From the NCBI GenBank assembly GCA_963855995.1, contig OY979723.1, forward strand, positions 1,741,001-1,805,000: a stretch of DNA of 64,000 bases. Direction: 5' to 3'. The stretch is from Muricea muricata (taxonomy: Eukaryota; Cnidaria; Anthozoa; Malacalcyonacea; Plexauridae). The translations under genes and the position numbers were made by a program. Positions 32,777 through 46,312 of the stretch are shown in pieces. The notes under the pieces are model-generated. The model was given only the letters and a program-made list of their open reading frames with translations, searched no databases and was not told where the DNA came from. Each line of letters opens with the position of its first letter. Position 1 is the stretch's first letter.

Positions 32777-32945
32777 TTATATATATATATATATAGCCCA
32801 TGCATATATGTATAGTATATATATATATTTATATATATATATATATGCAGTGCATATATATAGTACAGTGTGAATATTATGTATATATATACAGACATAA
32901 TATATATTATATATATTATAATATATATTAAAATATGCATAATGT
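32590..32945. repeat. TA-rich microsatellite
   Basis: Long TA dinucleotide runs with interspersed TATATAGTG and TATATGCA words. Assembly length here is unreliable. Confidence 0.95.
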
Positions 32946-33119
32946 ATTATATAACTCCATGATATATATTTCCTATATGAAATATATAGTTATAAATCTT
33001 AAGTATATTTAAAATTTTGCAATCATGATACATATATGGTGTTTTTTCATACTAATCATCTATGATTTGCCACATTTACGCATTTTAGCCCAACGATATA
33101 TGACATTGAAATATTTACA

Positions 33120-33700
33120 TTCATAATGAGCTGTATACAAATCTGTTACAGGAAAGTACATAAATCCCTGAATTATGATACATACAGAGCTATGGTACAT
33201 AGCACATAAATAACAGGCCTTGCATTTACTACATGTGATTGTGAATGCACCACAGAGCAGAAAATACTGTTAAAATCTCTGTACCGCCGGTAATAAGTAG
33301 AATAGGCACCATATAAATCCCTGGGCAGGTATATATTTAGTATAATGCATGTGTACACAGAGGGTACATAGCACATAAATAACAGGCCTTGCATTTAATA
33401 TATGTGAATGCACGACAGAGCTTATTATATAAACCTCAGCTGTGTGTCACTGGATAGTATCAGGGCACCATACAAAGCCCTGGACTGCTAGACAGGTATA
33501 TTTATGAAGTATAATGCACACATAAAGTACATAGCATACAAATAACAGGTCTAGCTGTATTTGACATATGTGAATGCAGAGCTTATTATATAACCCTTAG
33601 CTGTATTACTGCATTGGTAGTATGAGGACCATATCAAGCCCTGGAGTTGGACAGGTTATATTTGTGACCTATCATTCACATAGATACATAGCACGGAGAA
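33120..33700. repeat. 165-170-bp repeat, three diverged copies
   Basis: AGCACATAAATAACAGGCC-type words at 33201, 33370 and 33533. Units also hold ATATAAATCCCTG and GAGCTTATTATATAAAC, so they look like distant relatives of the 110-bp satellite. Confidence 0.8.
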
Positions 33701-34250
33701 ATAATTATATCAGTTTGAAAGCACAATATTCAATAACATTTGTTTATGCGTAAAACTGTTTTAGCAAATATTTTTTATAAACATGGAATTCAAAAACTCT
33801 GCATGATAGGATTCATATCTTGCAAAATTAATTACTATTATCTAACAATTATAGGAAGTTAGGAACATATACATTCAAACCACTTACATGTCTTGATGTA
33901 ATTTAAATGCTCCTCGCTACACTTATGTCGCTAACGTAAGAAATATTGTGTTTAGGGTAAGGAAATAATAGTAAACGTGCCAGCGAACGACGAACAAGGA
34001 CTCCACAAAGTAGACCATCGAAGTATATCAGTGCCACGGAAATGAGCGAATTATGTGTGGTATCACGTGTCAGAAAATAGCGCTAAAATAAATTATACAA
34101 TGTTAAGATAAATTATAACATTTACCACGGTATTTATGTTAATTACTTAATTTTAAACCTCATTGTTCATGTTTTTTGCACTATATACATACAGTATCTA
34201 CATATCAACGAGCTAGCATATGCGTAATATATATGTCGTACAAGATGAAA
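33700..34250. other. No gene seen
   Basis: AT-rich unique sequence separating the 33-kb repeats from the purine-rich satellite region. Confidence 0.5.
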
Positions 34251-34254
34251 AAAA

Positions 34255-37200
34255 AATATAAATTGTGATAATGGAAGCAAGAAAGATTAAAACCAAATAT
34301 GAACAATCAAACTGAGAAGACAGATAAGATGGAGAGAATAGAGGAATTTGAAATTGTTAGAAAAACTAGAGGTAGAAGGCAAGCACGCTTGAAATTGCAA
34401 GATAAAAGTTGGAAGATCTTTAAAGTACCACTAGAGAGATGAAAATATGGAAAGTAGAACAGAAGATTTGGAAATTGTTGACCACAGCAGAAGCAGGACT
34501 GAAATTACATAATAAAAGTAGGAAGATGTTGAAAGAAGAACAGGATAATTTGAGATTGTTGGGTAGTAACTGAAACATTGGAAAATAATCGTAGGAAGAT
34601 GTCGAAGGTAACAACAGAAAGATGAAAATATATTTTGAAAATCGCAATACAACTTCTGGAAAGGAATCAGGGCCGAATATGAAGAAGCAGCCTGAAAAGA
34701 TGGAAAGAAGCTGAAAAAGATAGAAAGGGAATAGAAGAGTTGGAAATCATTGAGAAGACTACAGCTAGATGGGGAATGTTGCAATAAGAAGATGAAAAAT
34801 AGATTGAAAATTGTGAGAAAAGACTACTGGAAACAAGGTCGGGACCGAATATAAAGATACAAGAAAAAGAATCGAAGAATTGGAAATCGTTTAGAAGACT
34901 GCAGCTAAAAGACTGAAATTGAAAAATAAAAGTCGGGAGATGAGGAACGTTGCAATAAAAAGATGAAAGTAGATTAAACATTGTAAGAGAAGAGTAGTGG
35001 AAACAAAGTTAGAACCGAATATAAAGAAGCAAGAAGAAGAATCGAAGAATTGGAAATCGTTGAGAAGACTACAGCTAAAAGACTGAAATTGAAAGATAAA
35101 AGCAGGAAGATGGGGAATGTTGCAATATCAAGATGAAAATTGATTGAACATTGTGAGAGAAGACTACTGGAAACAAATCAGATTCGAATATAAAGAACCA
35201 AGAAGAAGAATCAAAGAATTGGAAATTGTTGAGAAGACTACAGCTAAAAGACTGAAATTGAAAGATAAAAGCAGAAAGATGAGGAATGTTACAATGTCGA
35301 GATGAAAATTGATTGAACATTGTGAGAGAAGACTACTGGAAACAAATCAGATTCGAATATAAAGAACCAAGAAGAAGAATCAAAGAATTGGAAATCGTTG
35401 AGAAGACTAGAGCTAAAAGACTGAAATTGAAAGATAAAAGCAGAAAGATGAGGAATGTTACAATGTCGAGATGAAAATTGATTCAACGTTGTGAAAGAAG
35501 ACTACTGGAAACAAAGTCAGATTCGAATATAAAGAAACAAGAAGAAGAATCGAAGAATTGGAAATTGTTGAGAAGACTACAGCTAAAAGACTGGAATTGA
35601 AAGATAAAAGCAGAAAGATGAGGAATGTTACAATGTCAAGATGAAAATTGATTCAACGTTGTGAGAGAAGACTACTGGAAACAAAGTTAGAACCGAATAT
35701 AAGGAAACAAGAAGAGGAATCGCAGAATTGGAAATCGTTGAGAAGACTACAGCTAAAAGACTGAAATTGAAAGATAAAAGCAGGAAGATGGGGAATGTTG
35801 CAATATCAAGATGAAAATTGATTGAACATTGTGAGAGAAGACTACTGGAAACAAATCAGATTCGAATATAAAGAACCAAGAAGAAGAATCAAAGAATTGG
35901 AAATTGTTGAGAAGACTACAGCTAAAAGACTGAAATTGAAAGATAAAAGCAGAAAGATGAGGAATGTTACAATGTCGAGATGAAAATTGATTGAACATTG
36001 TGAGAGAAGACTACTGGAAACAAATCAGATTCGAATATAAAGAACCAAGAAGAAGAATCAAAGAATTGGAAATCGTTGAGAAGACTAGAGCTAAAAGACT
36101 GAAATTGAAAGATAAAAGCAGAAAGATGAGGAATGTTACAATGTCGAGATGAAAATTGATTCAACGTTGTGAGAGAAGACTACTGGAAACAAAGTCAGAT
36201 TCGAATATAAAGAAACAAGAAGAAGAATCGAAGAATTGGAAATTGTTGAGAAGACTACAGCTAAAAGACTGGAATTGAAAGATAAAAGCAGAAAGATGAG
36301 GAATGTTACAATGTCAAGATGAAAATTGATTCAACGTTGTGAGAGAAGACTACTGGAAACAAAGTTAGAACCGAATATAAGGAAACAAGAAGAGGAATCG
36401 CAGAATTGGAAATCGTTGAGAAGACTACAGCTAAAAGACTGAAATTGAAAGATAAAAGCAGGAAGATGGGGAATGTTGCAATATCAAGGTGAAAATTGAT
36501 TAAACATTGTGAGAAGACTACTGGAAACAAAGTCAGAACCGAATGTAAAGAAACAAGAAGAAGAATCAAAGAATTGGAAATCGTTAAGTCTTCTACAGCT
36601 AAAAGACTGAAATTGAAAGATAAAAGCAGGAAAATGGGAAATGTTGCAATAACAAGATGAAAAATAAATTAAACATTGTGAGAGAAGCTAGACTACTGGA
36701 AACAAGGTTAGAACCGAATATAAAGAAACAAGAAGAAGAATCGAAGAATTAGAAATCGTTGAAAAGACTACAGCTGAAAGACTGAAATTGAAAGATAAAA
36801 GCAGGAAGATGAGACACGTTGCAATAAGAAGATGCATGAAAAATAGATCGAACATTGTGAGAGAAGAATACTAATAGAAAAAAGGTTAGAACCCAATATA
36901 AAGAAGCAAGATGAGAAGATGAGAAAATGCAAGAAGAATCAAAGAATTGGAAATTGTTGAGAAGCCTATAGTAGAAAACGGACTGAAATGGGAAGATGAA
37001 AGTTGGAAGGTGTTTGCAGATGAAATAATGAAACGGAATGATAAAAAAGACGTAAAGAAAAATAGAAGAATTGGACGTTGTTGAGAAGATTACAGTAGAA
37101 AGTAGAAAAGGAGAAATAAAAGATGAATATGTATTGAAAATGGTAATGTATTGAACACTAGAAGCAAGGTTAGCAGTGAATGTAAAGAAACAAATTGAGA

Positions 37201-40010
37201 AGATAAAGATGAATTCGAAATCGTTGAGACGACTACAGCAAAAAGATTGGAAGATAAAAGCACAAACATGAGGAGAGAAGCAACATGAAGATGAAAAACA
37301 TACTGAAAATTGTCGCAGAGAGACTGGGAAGGAAACAAGTTTAGAAGCAAATATAAAGAAGCAAGCTGAGAGAATGGAAAAACGAATAGAAAAACTGGAA
37401 ATTGTTGAGAATACCATAATAGAAAGCGAACTGAAATGAAAAAATAAAAGTTGAAAGGTGTTGATGAGATAGATGAAATAAAGAGATGGAAAGAAGAATA
37501 GAAAAAATTGGAAGCTGTATAGAAGATAAAGTAGAAAGATGAAAAATAAAAACACGGTGAATATTTATTAAAAATTGCAAAAAGACCACTGGAAGCAAGG
37601 TTAGCAGTGAATGGTAAAGAAGCAAATTGAGAAGACGAAAAAGATAGAAAGACTAGAACAAAAGAATTGGAAATCGTTCAGAAGTCTAGAGCAGAAGCAG
37701 AAGGATTTTCATTGCAAGATAGAAGTAGGAAGATGATGAAAGTTGCAATAACAAGATAAAAATAGAATGAAAATTGTGAGATGACTGCTTGAAGTAAGGT
37801 CAGACCAAATATAAAGAAACAAGCTAAGAATATGAATGGAAGGATTAGAAGTTGTCGAAAAGATTATAGTTGAAAGATAAAAGTAGAAAAGTAGCAATAA
37901 AAAGATGAATAAATAGGGAAATTTTGAGAAGACCACTACAGAAAAAGTTCGAAGTGAATGTAAAAGAGCAAATTGAGAAAATGAAAAAGATGGAAAGAGG
38001 AATAGAAGAATTGGAATGGAACTGAAATTGGAAGATAAGTGGGAAGTGTGGAACGTAGCGAGAGGAATAAGAAAACGTTTGAAAAATGAGAAAACGTTTG
38101 GAAACAAGCTTAGAACCGAGGATAAAACAAGCCAAGAAGTTAGAAAATATAGAAGAAAAATAGAAGAATAGAAGAATAAGGAAATTGTTGAGAAGACTGT
38201 GGTAGAAGAACTGAAATAAGTAACAACAGAGAGATAAATAGATGGGAAAGATAGAAAGAGTAATAGAAGAATTGGAAGTTGTGGAGAAGACTGTAGTAGA
38301 AGCAAGCTTGAAATAGGAAGATGAAAAAACATCAAAATGTGGGAAGAATAAATGTTGGAATTACCACTGTAAACAAGATTTGAACCGAATATGAAGCAAG
38401 CTGAGAAGATAAGTAAATATAGAAAGAAGAATTGGAATTGTATAGAATTGGGTAGATGGAGAACTGGAATAGAAAGATAAAAGAAGCAAAATGTGGAAAG
38501 GTAGAAACAAATAGACGAGCAATATATGTTGAAAATTGTGAGAAGAATACTGGAAACAAGATTTAAATCGACTATGAAGAAGCAAGCAGAGAAGATGAAA
38601 AAATATGGAAAGACAAACAGAAGAATGTAGAATTGCTGAAATTAAAAGACTGTAGAAGAGGGAGATTTGCAATAGGAAAACAAACGAAGCAAATGTGGAA
38701 AGGTCGAAAGAGAAAGACGAAAAATATATATAAAATTGTGAGAAGACCAGTGGAACCAGGGCTAAAAGCGAATATAAAGAAGCAAACTGAGAAGATAAAA
38801 AAAGATGGAAAGAGAAGAGTTGATAATTGTTGAGTAGACTATAGTAGAAGCAGAACTGGAAGACTGGAATTAGAAGATAAAAGACGCAAAATGTGGAAAG
38901 GTCAAAACAAAAAGACGAAAAATATATTGAAAATTACAAGAAGACAACTGAAAACAAGTTTAGAAGCAAATATGAAAAGCAAGTTGAGAACATAAGAAAA
39001 GATAGAAGAACAGAAGCCTTGAAAATTGCTGAGAAGACTATATATAGTAGAGGGAGGACTGGAATAGGAAGTTAAGTTAAATGTGGAAAAGTACCAGTAG
39101 AAAGACGAAAAATATAATGTTGAAAATTGTGAAAATACCACTAGAATCAAGATTGGAACCAAATGTGAAGAACCAAGTTTTATATAAACTTTTGATACAC
39201 GTCCTCGTTTCATCTAGACCATCACTTATTGACTATACTTAAAAGTTATTTACATGAGTATTTATACAGTTCTTTTGGGTATTTTACATTAGTAACACAA
39301 CAATACTAAATTAAATCTAATCGAGTATTCATTAATGTAATAAACTCGAAACAAGTTTAGTGTCAAAACAAGTGAATACGAAGAAGCGAGCTGAGAAGAT
39401 AAGATAAAAAGAAAAATAGAAGAATTAAAGACTATAATAGAGGACGGACTGGAATAGGAAGACAAAAGCAGCAAAATGTGGAAAGGTCAAAACAGAAAGA
39501 CGAAACATACATGTTGAAAATTGCGAGACGGCCACTGAAAACAAGGCGTGAACTGAATTAAGAAGCAAGCTGAGAAGATAAGAAAGGATAGAAAGAACAT
39601 TTAGAATTGTATAGACTATAGTAGTAGAGGGACAGATAGTATAGTGGAACAGAGAGATAAAAGAAGCAAAAAGTGGCAATGTAGCAACAGAAAGACGAGA
39701 AAGATATTTCAATCGACTATGAAGAAGAAAGCAGATCAAATAAGAAAAGATGGAAAGAGGAATGGAAGATTGGAAATAGCTGAGAAAACTAGAGTAGAAG
39801 CAGGATCGAAATAAAAACAAAATTCTAACCGAATATGAAAAAGCAAGCCGAGAAGATAAGATGGGAAGACAAACAGAAGAATTGGAAATGCTGAGAAGAC
39901 CATAGTAGAAGTAGGACTGAAATAGGAAGATAAAAACAGCAAAATGTGTATAGGTTGACACAGAAAGATAAAAATATATTGTGGCAAGATAACTACCAGA
40001 TGTAGATAAT
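34255..40010. repeat. Purine-rich satellite, 169/170-bp monomer, 678-bp higher-order unit
   Basis: ACAGCTAAAAGACTGAAATT-type starts at 35071, 35240, 35409, 35579 and 35749 give a 169-170 bp monomer. The four-monomer block 35071-35748 is repeated almost exactly from 35749 (678 bp). Copies outside 34.9-36.8 kb are increasingly diverged. The plus strand is dominated by A and G throughout, so the minus strand lacks stop codons and shows long Phe/Ser/Leu-rich frames (for example 36749-37555). A short normal stretch lies at 39190-39360. Confidence 0.92.
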
Positions 40011-43000
40011 AGAAGATACATGAAGCAAAGTTGAAATCAAAGACAAATAAAACAAGTCAGGAGGGCGTTCCAATTTTGATATTTGGTGATTTAATGATGC
40101 TAGAAAGAGATGAAGAAGATGAATATTGTCCAACGAAGAAGATGATGATAACGAGAGGTGACAAGGATCAAAATAATGAATGTTAGACATCGTGAAGAAG
40201 ATCGAGGATTCCAGAAGTAAAGTTGAAATTGATGATGAATGCTACAGGCCTAAAGATCACTCTACTTTTTATATTTGATGATAGAAATGACGACACTGTT
40301 GAAAGAAGAATGTTAGATATTTTGGAGAAGTATCAGAAGCAAGGTTGTGAAATCGAAGAGCAATTAAACAAGCTGGAAGATCATTGCAATTCTGATATTT
40401 GATGATAACAAGAGATGGCACACACGAAATTGTGGAAAGAGGGGATTAAAAAAGTTCGACGGATATTTTGGAGAAGATACCAGGATCGAAGTTGAAATCA
40501 AGGATGAAAAAATCAAGCCTGAAGATCGCTCCGATTTTGATCTTTGATGAAGTTAGCTAGAAATGAGAAGGACGAGAATTGTTGACAGGAAAAGATAAAG
40601 AATAGTGGATATTTTAGAGAAGAATCAAGTTAAAATTAAAGATGAATAAATTAAGCCTGAAGATCGCTCCAATTTTGACATTTGATGATGCCTGCAATAG
40701 ATGACCAAGACGAAAATTGTTGTTGAACGATGAGGATGAAGTGTGGTGGATATTTTGGAGATCGTACCAGAAGTAATGTTGAAGTCAAAGATGAATAAAA
40801 CAAGACTGAAGATCATTCCCATTTTTATAGTTGATTATGATGGCAAGAGATGACAAAGGCAAGAAGATGAAGAATGCAAGATATTTTGAGGAAGACACAA
40901 AAAGCAAAGTTGAAATTCAAGAGGGATAAAACAAGCTTCCAGGTCACTCCAATTTTGATACTTGATGAAGTTAGCTAGAAATCAGAAGGACGAGAATTGT
41001 TCACAGAAGAAGATGAAGAATGGTGGATATTTTAGAGAAGATACCAGAATCAAGTTAAAATTAAATATAAATAAATTAAGCCTGAAGATCGCTCCAATTT
41101 TGATATTTGATGATGCCAGCAATAGATGACCCAGACGCGAAAATTGTTGTTGAACGAAGAGGATGAAGTATGGTGGATATTTTGGAGATCGTACCAGAAG
41201 TAATGTTGAAGTCAAAGATGAATAAAACAAGAATGAAGATCATTCCCATTTTGATAGTTAATTATGATGGCAAGAGATGACAAAGGCCGGAAGATGAAGA
41301 TGTCAGATATTTGAAGAAGACACAAAAAACAAAGTTGAAATTAAAGAGGAATAAAACAAGCTTCAAGATCACTCCAATTTTAATATTTGATGAAGTTAGC
41401 TAGAAATGAGAAAGACGAAAATTGTTGACAGAAGAAGATAAAGAGTGGTGGATATTTCAGAGAAGATACCAGAACAAAGTTAAAATGAAAGATGAATAAA
41501 TCAAGCCTGAAGATCGCTCCAATTCTGATATTTGATGATGCCAGCAATAGATGACCAAGACGAAAATTGTTGTTCAACGATGAGGATGAAATGTGGTGGA
41601 TATTTTGGAGATCGTACCAGAAGTAATGTTGAAATCAAAGATGAATAAAACAAGACTGAAGATCATTCCCATTTTTATAGTTGATTATGATGGCAAGAGA
41701 TGACAAAGGCAAGAAGATGAAGAATGCAAGATATTTTGAGGAAGACACAAAAAGCAAAGTTGAAATTCAAGAGGGATAAAACAAGCTTCCAGGTCACTCC
41801 AATTTTGATACTTGATGAAGTTAGCTAGAAATCAGAAGGACGAGAATTGTTCACAGAAGAAGATGAAGAATGGTGGATATTTTAGAGAAGATACCAGAAT
41901 GAAGTTAAAATTAAATATTAATAAATTAAGCCTGAAGATCGCTCCAATTTTGATATTTGATGATGCCAGCAATAGATGAACCAGACGCGAAAATTGTTGT
42001 TGAACGAAGAGGATGAAGTATGGTGGATATTTTGGAGATCGTACCAGAAGTAATGTTGAAGTCAAAGATGAATAAAACAAGAATGAAGATCATTCCCATT
42101 TTGATAGTTGATTATGATGGCAAGAAATGACAAAGGCCGGAAGATGAAGATGTCAGATATTTGAAGAAGACACAAAAAACAAAGTTGAAATTAAAGAGGA
42201 ATAAAACAAGCTTCAAGATCACTCCAATTTTGATATTTGATGAAGTTAGCTAGAAATGAGAAAGACGAAAATTGTTGACAGAAGAAGATGAAGAATGGTG
42301 GATATTTTAGAGAAGATATCAGAATAAAGTTAAAATTGAAGATGAATAAATCAAGCCTGAAGATCGCTCCAATTCTGGTATTTGATGATGCCAGCAATAG
42401 ATGACCCAGACGAAAATTGTTGTTGAACGAAGAGGATGAAATATGGTGGATATTTTGGAGATCGTACCAGAAGTAATGTTGAAATCAAAGATGAATAAAA
42501 CAAGACTGAAGATCATTTCCATTTTGATAGTTGATTATGATGGCAAGAGATGACAAAGGCCAGAAGATGAAGAATGTAGATATTTTAGAGAAGATACCAG
42601 AATCAAGTTTAAATTAAAGATGAATAAAACAAGAGGGAATGAAGAATATTAGACATTGTGGAGAAGATCGATGATGCCAGAAGCAAAGTTGAAGTTTGAA
42701 AACGAATAAAAGAAACCTAAAAGATCACTCCAATGTTGATATTTAATAATGAGAGAAATGAGAAAGACGATAATGTTAGGTTGAAAGAAGAAGATAAGAA
42801 ATGTCAGATATCTTGGAGCAGATACCAGAAGCAAGGTTTATAATCGAAAAGTAATAACGCAAGCTTGAAGATCACTCTAGTTTTGATACTTGACGTTGGC
42901 AAGAGATGACACAGACGAAATTATGGAAAGAGCAGAAAGTTGGGTGGATATTTTGGACAAGATACCAGAATCAATGTTGAAACCAAACTTAAAGAAAACA

Positions 43001-43400
43001 GGCCTAAAGATTACTCCAATCTTAATATTTGATGATGATATCAAAAGATGACGAAGACGAGAATTGCAGAGCGAAGAAGATGAAGATTAGTGGCCGGATA
43101 TTTATGAAGAGGTACTAGAATAAACGTTGAAATCAAAGACGAATAAAACAAGCCTGATGATTTGCACTTACATTTGACGATATCGAGAGATAACAAAGAT
43201 CAAAAATGTTAAAATAGGAAGATTAAGAAAAAAGCAAGGAAACTTGAGGGTCACTCCCATTTTTATATTTCATGATAGCAACAGCTGACAAAGACGAAAA
43301 ATTGTTAAAAGAAGAAGATAAAGAATAATGGATATTTTGGAGATGATATCAGAAGCAAAGGAAATGGAAGATGGAATCTTAATACAATTTCAATATGTAA
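40011..43400. repeat. Purine-rich satellite, about 142-bp monomer, 850-bp higher-order unit
   Basis: Units contain AAGCCTGAAGATCGCTCCAA, TTTGATATTTGATGATG and GGTGGATATTTTGGAGA. The block near 40982-41831 recurs almost unchanged 850 bp later, about six monomers. It abuts the 169/170-bp family and shares words such as GAAGATGAAGAATG and the purine bias. Confidence 0.88.
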
Positions 43401-44685
43401 TCAATCAAATGAAAAAAAAAATTATGCAATTGAAAAAAGAAAGATTAGATATTAGGCAGAAATATTTTAGTAAATCTATTGTAAAGATGTGAAATTAGAA
43501 ATCAGGGTTTGGATTGATACCAATTTTAATATATCCAACGTTAACGCTGAAACAAATTGTGGAAATACTGGACATGCAAAGAGAGCGAGAGAGATGATCC
43601 CCAGAGCTTATCGAAAAAAAAACAGAAATCGAAGATTACGAAGAAAGCTTGAGAGTACCATTAATCAACTAATATAGGAAGACGAAACACATAACGAGAC
43701 TGGTCCCAGATAACAAGAACGAGATACTTCCCGTCCTGCTAATTTTCTAATGCTTCTAATAAAAATATTTTCACGGAAAAGTTTTCAAATTTCTAAACGT
43801 TTTCGGATTTCATAGATTTTCAAATTAGAGAAATTTCAAAATTCATGTGTGCAAAGTCGGATCAAAACGTCTCAGGTAACCATTGCGGATTTTTACAAAT
43901 TGTCAACTGGTAATGCGATGGCGAAGATGGAGAACGGATAAGCCATTCTTATATCTGGTTATCTTGCACTGGTCGAGGTAGTCATATGGAAGCACCTATC
44001 TAATATGTACTTGTCATGTGTGCATGCATGTGAAGGCGTGACTATGTTTGATTTTGGCCGATGTAAAATTCAGTTTTTCGTTGTACAATTCTGGTGGTCA
44101 TACATTAGCATGTAGCGTGCCATGTTAAAGTGCGTGGGGTCGTGCTAATGTTAGCAATTAAAGTTGAATAACTGCCAACGCAAGTACTTAGGAAAATTGT
44201 TAAACGCTTAAGTCAAGATATTCACTAGTCAGCGCTGTTGTTTTGTTACAATGACTACTTAATTATGAAGTTGCAAACAGAAACTAATGATTAAGCAAAA
44301 CGTATAAGAGGATATTGGTAAAATGTGTACAATACAACGAGCTAGTACAGCATATCCAAGTACGTCATGTTACCAGAAAATTTAAATGATTGTTTCATGG
44401 TATAATATCGCTGGTTTATAAATTTAATGTTGTACACAAAAATTACCACAAAAAATTGAAAAAAAGGAAAATGCAGTTATTCAGCTTTAATTTAGGCGTA
44501 TATATTTATTGAAAGCAGTATGCTTTGTAACATTCCTTGTGGTAGAAAGGAAGTAGAAGAAAATATAGTTTTAGTAGAAATTAAGTAGTGTTGCTCGAGT
44601 TTTGGCACTGGTGGAAGTCGTGTGGTCACAGGAGATTGGTTGATTCGATCGACGCACGAGATTGGAGGATTAGAACAACACAGGA
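43401..44685. other. No gene recognised
   Basis: AT-rich sequence with short open frames only, including 43489-43677 (plus), rich in N, R and K and without a motif. Confidence 0.4.
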
Positions 44686-44689
44686 TATT

Positions 44690-44800
44690 AGTGGATTCGA
44701 ACAAGGCAGGATACTAGTGGATTGGAACAACGCAGGATACTAGTGGATTGGAACAACGCAGGATACTAGTGGATTGGAACAACACAGGAGACTATAGTGG
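44690..44800. repeat. 26-bp minisatellite
   Basis: ATACTAGTGG recurs at 44711, 44737 and 44763, unit GGATTGGAACAACGCAGG plus ATACTAGT, about four copies with diverged flanking units from 44640. Confidence 0.93.
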
Positions 44801-44962
44801 ATTTGATGGATGCTGGTAAAGGTAAAATATTGCATGCGGGGGCCCCTATAGGTTAAGTTAGGTTTGCATATGTCTATCTTTCCTCTAGGTCTGCTCCTGT
44901 GGCCTGAAGACGTCGTGCTGTGATTTCTATTATATTTAATTTTCTATTTTTAATTGGATCGT

Positions 44963-45094
44963 TCCAGGAAATATCCATTTCTATATCTCCTCACGGAGGA
45001 ATTTAACACACTACCCTCCGCTGCACACTGCAGTTCGATGTAGCCAACATGTCGTCGTTCTCTGCGTGAAGCACATGGCCGGATATTTCCTGGA
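44963..45094. mobile_element. Small inverted-repeat element, TCCAGGAAATATCC ends
   Basis: TCCAGGAAATATCC at 44963-44976 and its exact complement at 45081-45094 enclose about 100 bp of GC-richer sequence. Non-coding; likely a MITE. Confidence 0.65.
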
Positions 45095-45099
45095 GCAAC

Positions 45100-46260
45100 C
45101 CCACAGTAGTTTATATTTCTACAATAGGTATACTATTTCTTTACAGTACTATAAGATTATATTTTGACCACCAGAATTATCAAAGAAGTGCAAAATTTAA
45201 CATAATGTTTAAAATTTGCACCTCTTTGAAACGGTTATAGAATCAGTACTGATTGCAGCTGATTTATTCAGCTACTAAGTAGATAATTTTCAAAAGCAAG
45301 ATTACCCTGACATCAGAAGAATCGTTGAAGTAAAGTCTCGGCTGTGAGGAAAAGTCAAACAACCGAACCAAATAAGAAAGCAAATAACGTCAATTTGTTG
45401 AAAACGCCACGTATCATAGAAAGTAAAAATAAAATAACTAGTAAAAATTAAAGTAAAATATCAAACAGATAGGAAAATCAGTTAGGGTAGATTAAATAGC
45501 GAGATTAAATTTTAAATATTAGAGTTAACCGTAATTATTAAAGTATATGCTAATTCAAATATACTAAACATAATCTTAACATATAGTTTTTATTTTATTA
45601 TTCAAGTGGTGTTTTCACAAATAAAGTTATCAGTATTGTTATACGATACTACAATACAAACATTTTTTAAGTTATATTTAAAATGCATGGGCATAGATTG
45701 CTTTTGGAAATTTGTGATATTAGACGCTATAGCTTGTAAATAATACCCTAAATCCTCTATCTACTATGGCTCTATGCAAGAATTCCAAAAATAAGTTGTC
45801 TTTTTCTCAAAAGGATATAACAATAATGCAATGCACTTTGTTCAATTGGGACCTTCCCTCTTCGTTCGAACCATGGCATCGAAGAAGAGGCAAGAGTTAA
45901 GATAGAGGGTTTACGGTAAATCAGAAGTTAGCATTAGCATTAATTATTTCAAACATAGATAAGGATGTATAAAAAAACAGTACTTTTTAAACTGCTACAT
46001 TTTTAATGGCAAGGTTAGCGTCAAGTCATAAGCTCAGTGTTTCTACTTGTTAAGGTCCCTGGCCGCATTGGGACGAGAAACGCTGAGTGGCAGTGTTTAT
46101 GCTTAAAGATATTTACTATGAAAGATCTTCAATGTAATTTAGTTTAGGCTGACTAGTGCGAATGACCATTTGCTATGCAGCTATGGTTAACATTGAGTAA
46201 GGTTGCTGTGATTATTAGAGCAGCACACCTTATTCATTTCGATCCTATAATCAATACGCA
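45100..46260. other. No gene seen; one strong hairpin
   Basis: AT-rich. At 45193-45229, CAAAGAAGTGCAAAATTT opposes AAATTTGCACCTCTTTG with a short loop, a stem of about 16 bp. No gene recognised around it. Confidence 0.45.
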
Positions 46261-46267
46261 TGTATTA

Positions 46268-46312
46268 TGACTGCAAGAGGGTTTTTCTCCGGGAACTCCG
46301 GTTTCCCTCTGA
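46268..46312 (+). repeat. Copy of the TTTTCTCCGGGnACTCCGG dispersed repeat
   Basis: GGGTTTTTCTCCGGGAACTC matches the cores at 14396 and 59197 with few changes. Confidence 0.6.

Noticed and set aside
32479-32940. 153-codon minus-strand frame rich in Tyr and Ile
   Set aside because: Translation of a TA microsatellite.
36749-37555. Long minus-strand open frame (268 codons), and many others at 34.4-42.8 kb
   Set aside because: They lie in purine-rich satellite DNA whose complement lacks stop codons. The products are Phe/Ser/Leu-rich low-complexity with no domain and frames change between repeat copies.
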